Shown here one piece after another: positions 27,868-36,765 of a stretch of 64,000 nt of DNA. Where the stretch lies: contig JANYDH010000189.1 in NCBI GenBank assembly GCA_025359865.1, forward strand, positions 1 through 64,000. Reading direction: 5' to 3'. Under the pieces are notes generated by a model that was not told the DNA's origin, made no database searches, and saw only the letters and a list, made by a program, of their open reading frames with translations. The position numbers were made by a program, and so were the translations under genes. Position 1 is the stretch's first letter. Every line of letters starts with the position of its first letter. The stretch comes from Actinomycetes bacterium (GTDB lineage Bacteria; Actinomycetota; Acidimicrobiia; Acidimicrobiales; Ilumatobacteraceae).

Positions 27868-29964
27868 GTGAGCGAAGCCCGAGCGCCACATTGGCCTGCG
27901 CTCGATGGCCTGCGCGGCGCGGCCGTGGCGGCGGTGGTCGCCTTCCACCTGGGTCGATTGTCGGGAGGATTTCTCGGCGTCGACCTGTTCTTTGCATTGT
28001 CCGGCTACCTCATCACCACCCTGATCGTCGGTGAAGCGGCGCATACCGGAGCGCTGGATCTACGCGCGTTCTGGGGCCGTCGATTCAGAAGGCTGCTACC
28101 GGCGGTGATGGTGATGATAGTCGTCGTGCTGGGCTGGCTCGCCCGGTGGGGTACACCTGCAGAGCAAGCCGTCGCCCGCACCGACGGACAATGGGCGCTG
28201 CCGTACATGGCCAACTGGCACCTCATCGCTGCATCGCGTGACTACTGGGCTGCGGCCACCACGGCTTCGGTGTTCCAGCATCTGTGGAGCCTCGCAATCG
28301 AGGAGCAGTTCTACTTGGTGTGGCCGCTCATCGCGTGGTTGTGCTTGCGACGCCCACGCGGCGAACGCACACTTGCCCTCGTCGCTGGCGTCGGGGCCTT
28401 TGCGTCGGTGGCGGCACTCATTGCCATGTACGACGCCACCGCCCCCACCCGGGTCTACTTCGGTACCGACACCCGTGCGTTTGCTTTGCTGTTCGGGGCG
28501 CTGTTTGCACTCGGCCCCGTTCGTCGTCGGTTGACGACCCAAGTTGCCGGCCGGCCCCGCTCGTACCGCGTTCTCAGCGTGGCGCTTGCCGTGGCGCTGC
28601 TCTCGGCCTGGGCCCTCGGCGGCCACGTGGTCGATGCACTGCTCTCGGGTGGGTTGGTGGTGCATTCGCTGGCCGCCGCAATGTTGGTGGCGTTGCTCGC
28701 CACGATCCACCCCGCGGCGAGCCCGGTGGCGTGGCTGTTGTCTCAGCGCTGGCTGGTGTGGCTCGGAGAACGGTCATACGGGATCTATCTCTGGCATTGG
28801 CCTGTTATCGCGATTGCCGGTACTCACCTCCACAACGTGAACGGGGTCGCGCGTGACGGCCTACTCGTCGCCGTCACCCTCGCGCTCGCCACCGTGTCGT
28901 ATACCGTGATCGAGCAGCCGATCCGTCGTCGCCAAGGGTGGGCGGCATCGCCGACGAGGTCGTCGCGTAGGGCGACGGTAGCCACCATGGTCCTTGCCGC
29001 GGTGGCGGTCGGTGTCGTGGCAGCGGTATCCGACGGACGCGGCCAGATCACGGCATTCGACGCGGCGAGCATTTCCCCTATCGCGGCCACCCCCGCGACG
29101 ACCTCAACGAATTCGACTACCACTACGACTACCACTGCCACTGCCACTACCACTGCCACTACCACTGCCACTACCACTGCCACGACCACCCCAACTGCCC
29201 CACCGCGATCGCCCGCACGAGCAGGTGCACCCCCGGCCAGGCTGCCTTACGGGCTGCCGACGACGTCCACCGAGACGAAAGCACCGCGGCCGACAGTCCA
29301 CAGGATCCTCTGGATCGGCGACTCGGTGGCGGCTGACGAGGCGCCCGCTGTCGGCGTTGCGCTCACCTCGGCGGGTGCCGAGTTCGTCGATGGATCGTTT
29401 GCCGCACGCAGGTTGGTGACCTCGGACGGCATCGACGCCGCAGCGCTGTACCCGCCGATGGTCCATGACGCGGCCGCCGACCTGGTGGTAGTGCAACTCT
29501 CTTTGTGGGATTCACCGTTTCCCATCGAGCAGCAGCGCGCTGCGTTCACCTGGTTCAGCAACCTGATCCGCGCCACAGGCGCCCAGTTGCTGTTTGTCAC
29601 GCCGGCAGCAGTGCGCGCCGACCTGGTCGACCCAGGCCTCGCACGCCAGATCGTCATCGTCGGTGATCTCGTCGCTGCGGATCCACAGGGTATTGCGCTA
29701 CTCGACACCCGCCCGGTTTGGGGCGATCAGGCGATAGCCGACCTGGACGGCGATGGCGCCCCAGACCGTAAGCCAGACCTCGTGCATGTCTGCCCACAGG
29801 GGGCAGCGCGGTTCGCTGCCTGGTTGGTCGACGAACTGGTGACGCGCTACGACGGACTCGCGCCGGTCTTTCCCGGGGCATGGGCGGCGGGGCCGTGGAC
29901 CACCGACGCCCGATATGACAACCCCGTCGGCGCATGCGCGGCTCTGCCACCGCGCGAGGGCTAA
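27868..29964 (+). CDS. acyltransferase-3 membrane protein with SGNH-like C-terminal domain
   Basis: A 698-residue two-part protein. The N-terminal acyltransferase-3 domain has about ten helices with LDGLRGAAVAAVVAFH, LFFALSGYLITTL, FWGRRFRRLLPAV, SLAIEEQFYLVWP and YGIYLWHWPV. A Thr-rich linker (about residues 417-445) leads to an exported SGNH-type domain with IGDSVAADEAP and, near the end, LVHVCPQGAARFA. Such AT3-SGNH fusions acylate exported glycans. The GTG start at 27868 follows the previous stop by one base. The frame is open earlier, but that part overlaps the GT2 gene. Confidence 0.9.
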   Translation: MSEARAPHWPALDGLRGAAVAAVVAFHLGRLSGGFLGVDLFFALSGYLITTLIVGEAAHTGALDLRAFWGRRFRRLLPAVMVMIVVVLGWLARWGTPAEQAVARTDGQWALPYMANWHLIAASRDYWAAATTASVFQHLWSLAIEEQFYLVWPLIAWLCLRRPRGERTLALVAGVGAFASVAALIAMYDATAPTRVYFGTDTRAFALLFGALFALGPVRRRLTTQVAGRPRSYRVLSVALAVALLSAWALGGHVVDALLSGGLVVHSLAAAMLVALLATIHPAASPVAWLLSQRWLVWLGERSYGIYLWHWPVIAIAGTHLHNVNGVARDGLLVAVTLALATVSYTVIEQPIRRRQGWAASPTRSSRRATVATMVLAAVAVGVVAAVSDGRGQITAFDAASISPIAATPATTSTNSTTTTTTTATATTTATTTATTTATTTPTAPPRSPARAGAPPARLPYGLPTTSTETKAPRPTVHRILWIGDSVAADEAPAVGVALTSAGAEFVDGSFAARRLVTSDGIDAAALYPPMVHDAAADLVVVQLSLWDSPFPIEQQRAAFTWFSNLIRATGAQLLFVTPAAVRADLVDPGLARQIVIVGDLVAADPQGIALLDTRPVWGDQAIADLDGDGAPDRKPDLVHVCPQGAARFAAWLVDELVTRYDGLAPVFPGAWAAGPWTTDARYDNPVGACAALPPREG
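29115..29190. repeat. ACC/ACT-rich tandem repeat encoding a Thr linker
   Basis: A low-complexity run of CCACTACCACTG-type units encodes the Thr/Ala linker between the membrane and SGNH domains of the acyltransferase. Slippage in multiples of three would vary linker length without breaking the frame. Confidence 0.75.
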
Positions 29965-29974
29965 CTTGCGCCCG

Positions 29975-31111
29975 GTGACGGACCAGCACAGGCTCCGGTA
30001 TGAACGGTCGCTCGATGGCCTTCGGGCGATCTCGGTGCTCGGCGTGGTGTTGTTCCACGCGTGCGCGACATCATCGCTCGGCACATGGTTTCGCGGTGGC
30101 GGACTTGGCGTCTCGGTGTTCTTCACCCTGAGCGGATTCCTGATCACGACGCTACTTGTCGGCGAAGTCGACCAGTATGGCTCGCCAGATCTGCGGCGAT
30201 TCTGGGGACGTCGGATCAGACGACTCGCCCCCGCTGCGCTCGTCGTCGTGCTTGGCGTCCTGCTACTCAGCACCACCAGTTGGCTCGCCGTCCACCGTAG
30301 CGATGCCGTCGCAGCAATCTGGAGCTTCACGAATTGGCACGTGATCGTCTCCGGCGAGGATCAACTGCTACAGACAATCGTCGGACCGCTCGGCCCGACA
30401 TGGTCACTTGCTGTCGAAGAACAGTTCTATGTCGTGCTCGCGCTCCTCGTTGCGCTGGCAGCACGTTCGTCGCGACCGAGCCGGACGCTCACCATGGTCT
30501 TCATCGCGATGATCGCGCTGTCGATCACACTCGCCAACATCGTGTCGGACTGGAGTCCCCGGTTGGAGTTCGGCACCGATGTTCGCGCCGCAGAGCTCGC
30601 CGTCGGTGGCCTGCTGGCCATCTGCGTACGCCGATGGGGGCACCGGATACCGGCGAACCGGCGCCGGCTCGACGTCGCGGCCGCCTTCGGGCTGATCACA
30701 TTGGTCGTGCTGTTCCTCAGCGCGGACTACTCGCCGCGGTGGCTACTGCGTGGCGGCTTCAGCGTTGTCGCCCTCCTCAGCGCGACCGTCATCCTCGGTG
30801 CCCTCGCCCATGGCGCCACGGCCGGCGCACTCTCATCCCGGCCGCTTGTGGTGCTCGGTAGGGCCAGCTACTCGGTGTATCTGGTGCATTGGCCGGTCAT
30901 CTTGATACTCACTGCAGACCGGGTCGGTCTGGGTGGCTGGAGTTTGGTCGCCATCAAGGTCGCCGCAGCGCTCGCGATTGCGGTCGTACTCCACCTCGTG
31001 ATCGAGCAACCGTTACGCACCGTCACGTCAATGTCGCTGACGCGCACACTCACGATCTGGCTCACGTGTTCGGCCGCGGTCACACTCTTGGCATTGGCCA
31101 TTGCCGGGTGA
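29975..31111 (+). CDS. acyltransferase-3 family membrane protein
   Basis: A 378-residue protein of the acyltransferase-3 (OafA-like) family. The motifs are SLDGLRAISVLGVVLFHA, VFFTLSGFLITTLL, FWGRRIRRLAPAA, SLAVEEQFYVVLA and YSVYLVHWPVI, with about ten helices. Unlike its neighbour it has no C-terminal SGNH part. I prefer the GTG at 29975 (VTDQHRLRYERS); a TTG three codons earlier is possible. The two adjacent acyltransferases are paralogues sharing the same motif order, so they may be an old tandem duplication with different acceptors or acyl groups. Confidence 0.9.
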   Translation: MTDQHRLRYERSLDGLRAISVLGVVLFHACATSSLGTWFRGGGLGVSVFFTLSGFLITTLLVGEVDQYGSPDLRRFWGRRIRRLAPAALVVVLGVLLLSTTSWLAVHRSDAVAAIWSFTNWHVIVSGEDQLLQTIVGPLGPTWSLAVEEQFYVVLALLVALAARSSRPSRTLTMVFIAMIALSITLANIVSDWSPRLEFGTDVRAAELAVGGLLAICVRRWGHRIPANRRRLDVAAAFGLITLVVLFLSADYSPRWLLRGGFSVVALLSATVILGALAHGATAGALSSRPLVVLGRASYSVYLVHWPVILILTADRVGLGGWSLVAIKVAAALAIAVVLHLVIEQPLRTVTSMSLTRTLTIWLTCSAAVTLLALAIAG

Positions 31112-31117
31112 CCTGAG

Positions 31118-31921
31118 GTGCCAGTGCTGAACGACATGCTCCATGCTTCGGGCCTACAGCTAGTGTTTTGGCCGGTGAACGCCGTGCCCTCATCCCAGGC
31201 AGAGCCGACGCCGCTCGAGCGTCAGCAGATCCTCGTCGCCGGGCCTCGACAACAGACGTTTTGGCACCGCGTACGCTTCGAACTCGTCGCGAAGTTGGCA
31301 GGCAATGCCGGATCGAACGTACTGCTCGACATCGGTGCCGGTGCGGGTCTGCTCGGGGACTGGATGGTCGAGCATCGACCGGGTATCGGCTACCGATTCG
31401 AAGAACTGTCATCGGTACTCGACGCCCAACTCGCGCGGCGCTTCGGCGATGCGCGTCGGTCGACACCCGGTGAACCGATCAACGCAGACACCACCGTCGC
31501 GCTTCTCGATGTGCTCGAACACATCGAGGACGACCGGGCGGCCCTGCACCAGATCCGTACACGCATGGCACCCGGCAGTCGACTTGTCATCACCGTTCCA
31601 GCACTCCAGTGGGCATATTCGTCGTGGGACACCGAACTCGGCCATTTCCGCCGATACTCGCAGCGCGGACTACGACGACTCGTCACCGAGGTCGGCCTGC
31701 ACGTCGAGAGCACGGCGTACCTGTTCCCCGAGTTGCTGCCACTGCTCCCGCTTCGAAAGCTCCGCCGGGCACCACGCGACCACGTCGACTTCCCGCAACT
31801 CTCCCCGGTCGTGTCTCGCGTCGGCTACCGAATCAGTACGACGACCACCATGCTGCGGCGTCTGTGGCCGTGTGGCACATCGGTCATGCTTACCGCCACA
31901 GCCCCGTACCCACATGACTGA
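31118..31921 (+). CDS. class I SAM-dependent methyltransferase
   Basis: A 267-residue protein. Motif I is VLLDIGAGAGLLGDWM. TTVALLDVLEHIEDD is motif II and MAPGSRLVITVPALQWAYSSWD is motif III. GHFRRYSQRGLRRLV is a pattern common in methyltransferases of polysaccharide and lipid clusters. The start is GTG at 31118, six bases after the preceding stop. The 3' end overlaps the next GT2 gene by eight bases. Its acceptor is unknown, perhaps a sugar or polyprenyl-linked intermediate of the same cluster. Confidence 0.85.
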   Translation: MPVLNDMLHASGLQLVFWPVNAVPSSQAEPTPLERQQILVAGPRQQTFWHRVRFELVAKLAGNAGSNVLLDIGAGAGLLGDWMVEHRPGIGYRFEELSSVLDAQLARRFGDARRSTPGEPINADTTVALLDVLEHIEDDRAALHQIRTRMAPGSRLVITVPALQWAYSSWDTELGHFRRYSQRGLRRLVTEVGLHVESTAYLFPELLPLLPLRKLRRAPRDHVDFPQLSPVVSRVGYRISTTTTMLRRLWPCGTSVMLTATAPYPHD

Positions 31922-32888
31922 CGCCCACATGGCTGACGCGGCCTCCACGCTTCGCGATGCGCCCACCCTGTGGGTGGTCAGTCCGATGTTGCACGACACC
32001 AAATCGCTCATCCGACTGCGCACCGAGACCGCAACGGCGTGCGCTGGCGCTGGCATCATGTGGCCGATTCGTCACCTGGTCGTCGACGACTCTGCCGGCA
32101 CCGACCATGACATCGTGTGTCTCGCTCCGCTCGACAATGTCGAGATCCTCACCCCGCCATTCAATCTCGGACACCAACGCGCGATCGTGTTCGGCCTTCG
32201 TCACCTTGCTGCGCGTCTCGGCCCCGACGACATCGTGGTGACCATGGATTCCGACGGCGAAGACCAGCCGGACGATGTGCCGAGATTAGTGGCAGCGCTC
32301 GAAGCCGAACAGGTTCCGCTCGCGCTCGCGCTGCGTACGAAACGGTCAGAACCCTTCCGCTTCCGGATGATGTACCTCGCGTTCCGACTGCTGTTCAGAG
32401 TGATGACCGGCACCACGGTGAAGTCCGGCAACTTCGCTGCGCAACGCGCACCCTCGTTGCAGGCGACGATCGACCATCCCAGTTTTGATCTGTGCTATTC
32501 GTCCACACTGCTCGCTCTTCGCCGACCGACCGCGTCGGTACCATGCGCACGCGGTCACCGATTCGCCGGTGTATCGAGGATGAACTCGTATGCGCTCGTG
32601 GCGCACGGCATGCGAATGCTTCTGCCGTTCTCGGAACGGATTGCAGTGCGAATGATGGTGGTAGCCGCCGCGATGTTCACCACAATGAGCACGTACCTCG
32701 TGCTGCTCGGCCTTGGCGTGTTCGGCGAACGGCCGGGCGCCACGGCGATCACCCCGCTGGTCGCGATCGTCGCGGTGTTCCTGGCCAGCTTCATGGGGTT
32801 CGTCGTGCTGTTCTCGAGCTTCGCGCAGTCGTCGGCCATTGCGATGAAGGGAATTGGCGTGCCCGCCCCAACCGGTCAGGGGTCGTGA
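31914..32888 (+). CDS. family 2 glycosyltransferase with C-terminal membrane helices
   Basis: A 324-residue GT2 protein. The N-terminal LWVVSPMLHD is followed by HLVVDDSAGTDHD, FNLGHQRAIVFGLRHL and the VVTMDSDGEDQPDDV acidic motif, as in DPM1/Arn-type enzymes. Two hydrophobic segments near the C-terminus (MMVVAAAMFTTMSTYLVLLGLG and LVAIVAVFLASFMGFVVLFSS) anchor it. I chose the ATG at 31914; a second ATG five codons later is equally possible. Its stop overlaps the next start as GTGA. The frame is open much further upstream through the methyltransferase gene, which is shadow. Confidence 0.82.
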   Translation: MTDAHMADAASTLRDAPTLWVVSPMLHDTKSLIRLRTETATACAGAGIMWPIRHLVVDDSAGTDHDIVCLAPLDNVEILTPPFNLGHQRAIVFGLRHLAARLGPDDIVVTMDSDGEDQPDDVPRLVAALEAEQVPLALALRTKRSEPFRFRMMYLAFRLLFRVMTGTTVKSGNFAAQRAPSLQATIDHPSFDLCYSSTLLALRRPTASVPCARGHRFAGVSRMNSYALVAHGMRMLLPFSERIAVRMMVVAAAMFTTMSTYLVLLGLGVFGERPGATAITPLVAIVAVFLASFMGFVVLFSSFAQSSAIAMKGIGVPAPTGQGS

Positions 32889-34885
32889 ACCACACCGAAC
32901 CGTCCGTCTCGCAACCGCAGGAGCCGGGCCCCGGTCGTGCTGTTCGAGCGGTGATCATCGCGATCGTCGTGCTGCCGATCGTGGCGGCCGTCGCGCGCGC
33001 TCTCGTCCACCACTGGTTCCCCATCGGCGACGACGCGCTCCTGTACATCCGTGCCAGGGACGTGTTCACCGCACATCACCCGTTGCTCGGTTCGTGGACG
33101 TCGGCATCGCTCAGCATCGGTGTCGACGTCAACAACCCCGGTCCGATCTATGCCGACCTAGTGGCACCGTTTGCACACGTTTTCAGTGCCGGCCCGGGCG
33201 CTGCACTTGGGGTGGGCACCATCAACATTGCTGCCGTCATCGGCATCTCCGTGGCGTCTCGTCACATCGGTGGTTGGTCGATGCAGCGCTGGTTCCTGCT
33301 GGCATCGGCGGCGTTGTGCTGGACGATGGGCAGCGAACTGCTCTTCGACATCTGGCAGGCCCACGCGCTGTTGCTCACGTTCCTGCTCTATCTCGTTTTG
33401 CTGATCGGACTGTCCCAGGGACGCTCGCGTTGTGTCCCCTGGGCGGTCGCCATCGCATCACTACTGGTGCAAACGCACATCAGCTACGTGTACATCCTGG
33501 CCACACTCACCCCGGTGGCCTTGCTGCTGTCCTGGCACGATCGACATCGGCTCACACGGGCTGGCGTGATCAGCGGCCTTCGGTCGCGCACCGGGGTCGT
33601 GTCGGCCGCCGTACTGATCCTGCTTTGGTCGCAGCCGGTCATCGAGCAACTGTTCGGTGAAGGCCAAGGCAACCTGGCACGACTTGCGACCAACTCAGGG
33701 GGTGGTGACCTCACCGTCGGGGCACGCAACGCGACCAAGATCGTTGCCGCACTGATCGCACTTCCACCCTGGTGGCTGCGCAGCGGCTTTTCGACTACCG
33801 TCCCGATCACGCGACTCACGGACAGCCCGGACGGCCCACAGTTGGTGATCCAGGGTCTTCCCAACGGCATCCTCGCCGGATTCGCTCTCGTCGCGCTCGT
33901 CGGTCTGCTCGTCCTGGTTGCGGTGGCGTGTCGACGCATCGGAGCCACGATCCAATCGAATGCGTGCGCACTTGCTGCGTCGGGCGTCGTGCTTGCGGTC
34001 GGATGCCTCGCCGTGCTCACCGTCGGCAGGGTTGGGCTCGCACCACATCACGTTCGTTGGATCTGGACGTTGTCGGTCTTCACCCACATCGTGCTGATCT
34101 GGAGCGCGCTCACGGTTGCCGTCCACTACGTTGGCCGACCGCTCTGGCGGCGAATCGCCACGCCGGCAATCCTTGTCGCCACCACCGCATTCTCGGCGGC
34201 CAACGTGCCGTATTTCGCGCAGCAGGAGGGGCCGGTGGCGTTCTACGGTTCGATGGCAGCTCTGCGCGAGATCTTCCGCCAGCTCGAACCGCTGCGGGCC
34301 GAAGCGCCCATTGTGTACAACACCTCCAACCTGCGTGTGTTCGAGCCGTACAGCTCGGCGGTGATGATGCGACTGCAAGAACTCGGGATCGAGTTTCGGG
34401 TCACCGACCCGGTCATGGTCCGTCAGCTCGGCAACGGTCGCAAGGCGAGCGGTGACGAGACCACGTCGATCATGCAACTGGAAGGCTCCGACGCACTGCT
34501 GTACGACGGCCCGGGCTGTCGGTTCGCAATCGCCGACGGCGTATCAGACTCGGAGGCAGCCGTTGCCTCCAACGCAGCAGAGTTGCTCACCGCGGGGCTG
34601 ATCGACGGCTTGGTCACGGTCGACCCGTCGATGCTCTCAGCCGATGAGCAGACCCGGTACGCCGCTGCAGGCACCGGCGACGTTGTGGTAGCCCGAAGGC
34701 TGGTCTACGAAGGCTTCGTGCAGCGGTGGACCGACGCCGGTGCTGCGGACATCGCTCCTACGTTGGTCGATCAACTGGCCAAGGCTGGGGGCGTTGCCAA
34801 CAACGCAGCGATCCGCTCCACATTCGATGCGATTGACGACTGGGTGGTCTCCACGTACGCACTCGTCGCCACCAGTTTCTGCTGA
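32885..34885 (+). CDS. large membrane protein, probably GT-C-like
   Basis: A 666-residue protein from a GTG at 32885. After a first helix (VIIAIVVLPIVAAVARAL) there is a loop WFPIGDDALLYIRARDVF with adjacent acidic residues, reminiscent of the catalytic first loop of GT-C transferases. About ten more helices follow to residue 440. The rest (from PYFAQQEG) is an exported soluble domain. I do not recognise a specific family. It is last in the envelope cluster and coupled to the GT2 gene, so it may be the transferase using that enzyme's product. The stop codon lies inside the palindrome at 34882. Confidence 0.72.
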   Translation: MNHTEPSVSQPQEPGPGRAVRAVIIAIVVLPIVAAVARALVHHWFPIGDDALLYIRARDVFTAHHPLLGSWTSASLSIGVDVNNPGPIYADLVAPFAHVFSAGPGAALGVGTINIAAVIGISVASRHIGGWSMQRWFLLASAALCWTMGSELLFDIWQAHALLLTFLLYLVLLIGLSQGRSRCVPWAVAIASLLVQTHISYVYILATLTPVALLLSWHDRHRLTRAGVISGLRSRTGVVSAAVLILLWSQPVIEQLFGEGQGNLARLATNSGGGDLTVGARNATKIVAALIALPPWWLRSGFSTTVPITRLTDSPDGPQLVIQGLPNGILAGFALVALVGLLVLVAVACRRIGATIQSNACALAASGVVLAVGCLAVLTVGRVGLAPHHVRWIWTLSVFTHIVLIWSALTVAVHYVGRPLWRRIATPAILVATTAFSAANVPYFAQQEGPVAFYGSMAALREIFRQLEPLRAEAPIVYNTSNLRVFEPYSSAVMMRLQELGIEFRVTDPVMVRQLGNGRKASGDETTSIMQLEGSDALLYDGPGCRFAIADGVSDSEAAVASNAAELLTAGLIDGLVTVDPSMLSADEQTRYAAAGTGDVVVARRLVYEGFVQRWTDAGAADIAPTLVDQLAKAGGVANNAAIRSTFDAIDDWVVSTYALVATSFC

Positions 34886-34933
34886 CTTTTGGCGTTGGGC
34901 TGTCATTGACAGCAGCCCAACGCCAAAAGTCAG
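34882..34933. repeat. near-perfect 52-bp palindrome of the TTTGGCGTTGGG family
   Basis: Two 21-bp arms (34882-34902 and 34913-34933) are perfect reverse complements beginning CTGACTTTTGGCGTTGGG. The ten bases between them can themselves fold with the neighbouring CTG into CTGTCA-T-TGACAG. The palindrome contains the stop codon of the upstream gene and ends ten bases before the candidate vapB operator. The arms match the ends of the elements at 36766 and 45190. It could act as a bidirectional terminator. Confidence 0.85.
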
Positions 34934-34942
34934 CCAATTCTT

Positions 34943-34979
34943 CGAGATATACTCGGCCGTAACGATATATACTGGGCAA
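34943..34979 (+). promoter_or_regulatory. vapBC promoter and candidate operator
   Basis: CGAGATATACTCG (34943-34955) is a small palindrome with arms CGAG/CTCG. A second GATATATACT follows at 34964-34973. TATACT (34968-34973) is a good -10 placed six bases before the GTG start at 34980, which suggests a leaderless vapB message. The paired GATATA motifs are natural sites for autoregulation by the VapBC complex. No clear -35 is visible. Confidence 0.5.
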
Positions 34980-35174
34980 GTGAGCAAACACCTCATCGAC
35001 GTTGATGACCATGCGCTCAGCGCTGCTCGCGCCGAGCTCGGCACCACCACGATCAAGGACACTGTCAACGAAGCGCTCCGGCGGGCAACGAGCGAGCGTT
35101 CCAAACGCGTCCACCGGGCTCTCGATGTGTTGGCCGGAGCCGATCTCGAGGACCGGGAGCAGGCGTGGCGCTAA
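34980..35174 (+). CDS. vapB: VapB-type antitoxin
   Basis: A 64-residue protein starting (GTG) MSKHLIDVDDHALSAARAELG, followed by TTTIKDTVNEALRRAT. This is the short beta-strand plus helix pattern of Arc/VapB-type DNA-binding antitoxins. The C-terminal half is charged and helical and would wrap the toxin. It overlaps vapC by ten bases. It should neutralise the PIN-domain RNase and repress its own promoter at the GATATA motifs upstream. Confidence 0.88.
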   Translation: MSKHLIDVDDHALSAARAELGTTTIKDTVNEALRRATSERSKRVHRALDVLAGADLEDREQAWR

Positions 35175-35578
35175 GCCATCTGGTAGACACAAGCGTGCTG
35201 ACCCGCCTGGGCCGCCCGAGCATTCGTGACGTGATCGAGCCGATGGCACGGGCAGGGCAACTCGCTCGCCCCGGGATCTGCGACCTGGAGATTGGCTATT
35301 CCGCCCGCAACGCTGATGAGTGGGATCGCCTCCTCGGTGCGTTGGACGCCTTCGACGCTGTCGAGACGAACGCAGCTCATGTCGCCCGCGCCATGCAGGT
35401 GCAGCGAATGCTGGCGGCGCGAAGCCAACGTGGACGCAAGCTCGCCGATCTGCTCGTGGCCGCTGCCGCCGAAGCGCTCAACCTGACGGTGCTCCACTAC
35501 GACGCCGACTTCGAGCACATCAGCGCGGTCACCGGCCAAGCGCACCAATGGGTCGTACCAGCAGGCACTATCGACTGA
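35165..35578 (+). CDS. vapC: VapC-type PIN-domain toxin ribonuclease
   Basis: A 137-residue PIN protein with the acidic catalytic set visible: D8 in LVDTSVLTRL, E42 in ICDLEIGYSA, D95 in RKLADLLVA and D113/D115 in LHYDADFEHI. Nothing suggests inactivation. The start is GTG at 35165 within the end of vapB. VapC toxins cut specific tRNAs or rRNA; the target here is unknown. The pair sits right after the palindrome at 34882 and before the oxidoreductase gene. Confidence 0.92.
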   Translation: MALSHLVDTSVLTRLGRPSIRDVIEPMARAGQLARPGICDLEIGYSARNADEWDRLLGALDAFDAVETNAAHVARAMQVQRMLAARSQRGRKLADLLVAAAAEALNLTVLHYDADFEHISAVTGQAHQWVVPAGTID

Positions 35579-35689
35579 CCTCATCACGGGTCAACACCGT
35601 CGATCAGTCGGTGGCGGCCTCAGCCGACTAGCTTCGCGACGATCATCGAGGCCCAGGCACGCGCCGGGCGACAATGCGAAGGGGACGAC

Positions 35690-36709
35690 ATGAAGGTCGA
35701 CGGAGGCATCGGAACGGACCTGCACAAGGTGGCAGCAGCAGCGAAGGAGGTCGAGGCATCCGGCTACACAGGTGCTTGGACCGCAGAGACGTCGCACGAC
35801 CCGTTCCTACCGCTGCTACTCGCAGCCGAGCACACCGAGACGCTCGAGCTCGGCACGTCGATCGCCGTCGCGTTCGCGCGCAACCCGATGACGCTGGCCA
35901 ACATCGGGTGGGATCTGCAGAGTTTTTCCAAAGGCAGATTCATCCTTGGGCTCGGCAGCCAGATCAAGCCGCACATCACCAAGCGGTTCAGTATGGAATG
36001 GAGCCACCCGGCGCCGCGGATGCGTGAGATGATCCTGGCCATCCGCGCAATCTGGGACACGTGGGAAAATGGCACGCCACTCGCCTTCCGTGGCGACTAC
36101 TACACCCACACCCTGATGACGCCGTTCTTCGCCCCTGACCCAGCCGACCTTGCCGGATTCGGTGTGCCGAAGATCTTCCTTGCGGGCGTCGGCGAACTGA
36201 TGACCGAGGTTGCGGGCGAAGTGTGCGACGGTTTCTTGTGCCACGGCTTCACCACCGAGAAGTACCTGCGCGAGGTCACCATTCCGGCTCTGGCCCGCGG
36301 CAGGGCGAAGGCTGGCAAGACGATGGAAGGTTTCGAGATCGTCGGTCCGTCGTTCGTCGTCACCGGCAACAACGAAAGTGAACTCGCCGCCGCGGCCACC
36401 GGCACGCGTCAGCAAATCGCGTTCTACGGATCGACTCCCGCCTACAAAGGCGTGCTCGAGATCCACGGGTGGGGCGGATTGCAAGAGGAACTCAATGCTC
36501 TCTCCAAGCGCGGCGACTGGGTCGAGATGGGCAAGCTCATCGATGACGAGATCCTCAACACGTTCGCCGTCGTCGGTGAGCCCGAAACCATTGCCTCCGA
36601 ACTGCACCGCCGGTACGGAGACGTGATCCAGCGAATCAGCTTCTATGCGCCGTACAAGAGCGACCCCGACCGTTGGCGCAAGGTACTCGCCGACCTCACC
36701 GCGGCCTAA
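35690..36709 (+). CDS. F420-dependent LLM-class oxidoreductase, MSMEG_2256-like (TIGR03617 type)
   Basis: A 339-residue luciferase-like TIM-barrel protein. MKVDGGIGTDLHKVA, YTGAWTAETSHDPFLPL, LELGTSIAVAFARNP and GRFILGLGSQIKPHI are close to the actinobacterial MSMEG_2256 group of probable F420-dependent enzymes. A good ribosome binding site (AAGGGGAC) precedes the ATG. The substrate is unknown. It lies alone; a second, distantly related LLM enzyme follows after the repeat element at 36766. Confidence 0.88.
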   Translation: MKVDGGIGTDLHKVAAAAKEVEASGYTGAWTAETSHDPFLPLLLAAEHTETLELGTSIAVAFARNPMTLANIGWDLQSFSKGRFILGLGSQIKPHITKRFSMEWSHPAPRMREMILAIRAIWDTWENGTPLAFRGDYYTHTLMTPFFAPDPADLAGFGVPKIFLAGVGELMTEVAGEVCDGFLCHGFTTEKYLREVTIPALARGRAKAGKTMEGFEIVGPSFVVTGNNESELAAAATGTRQQIAFYGSTPAYKGVLEIHGWGGLQEELNALSKRGDWVEMGKLIDDEILNTFAVVGEPETIASELHRRYGDVIQRISFYAPYKSDPDRWRKVLADLTAA

Positions 36710-36765
36710 CATCTGGTCGGGTCCTTGATGTGGGCAACGAAGGCGAGGGTGAGGCGAAGCCGTTC

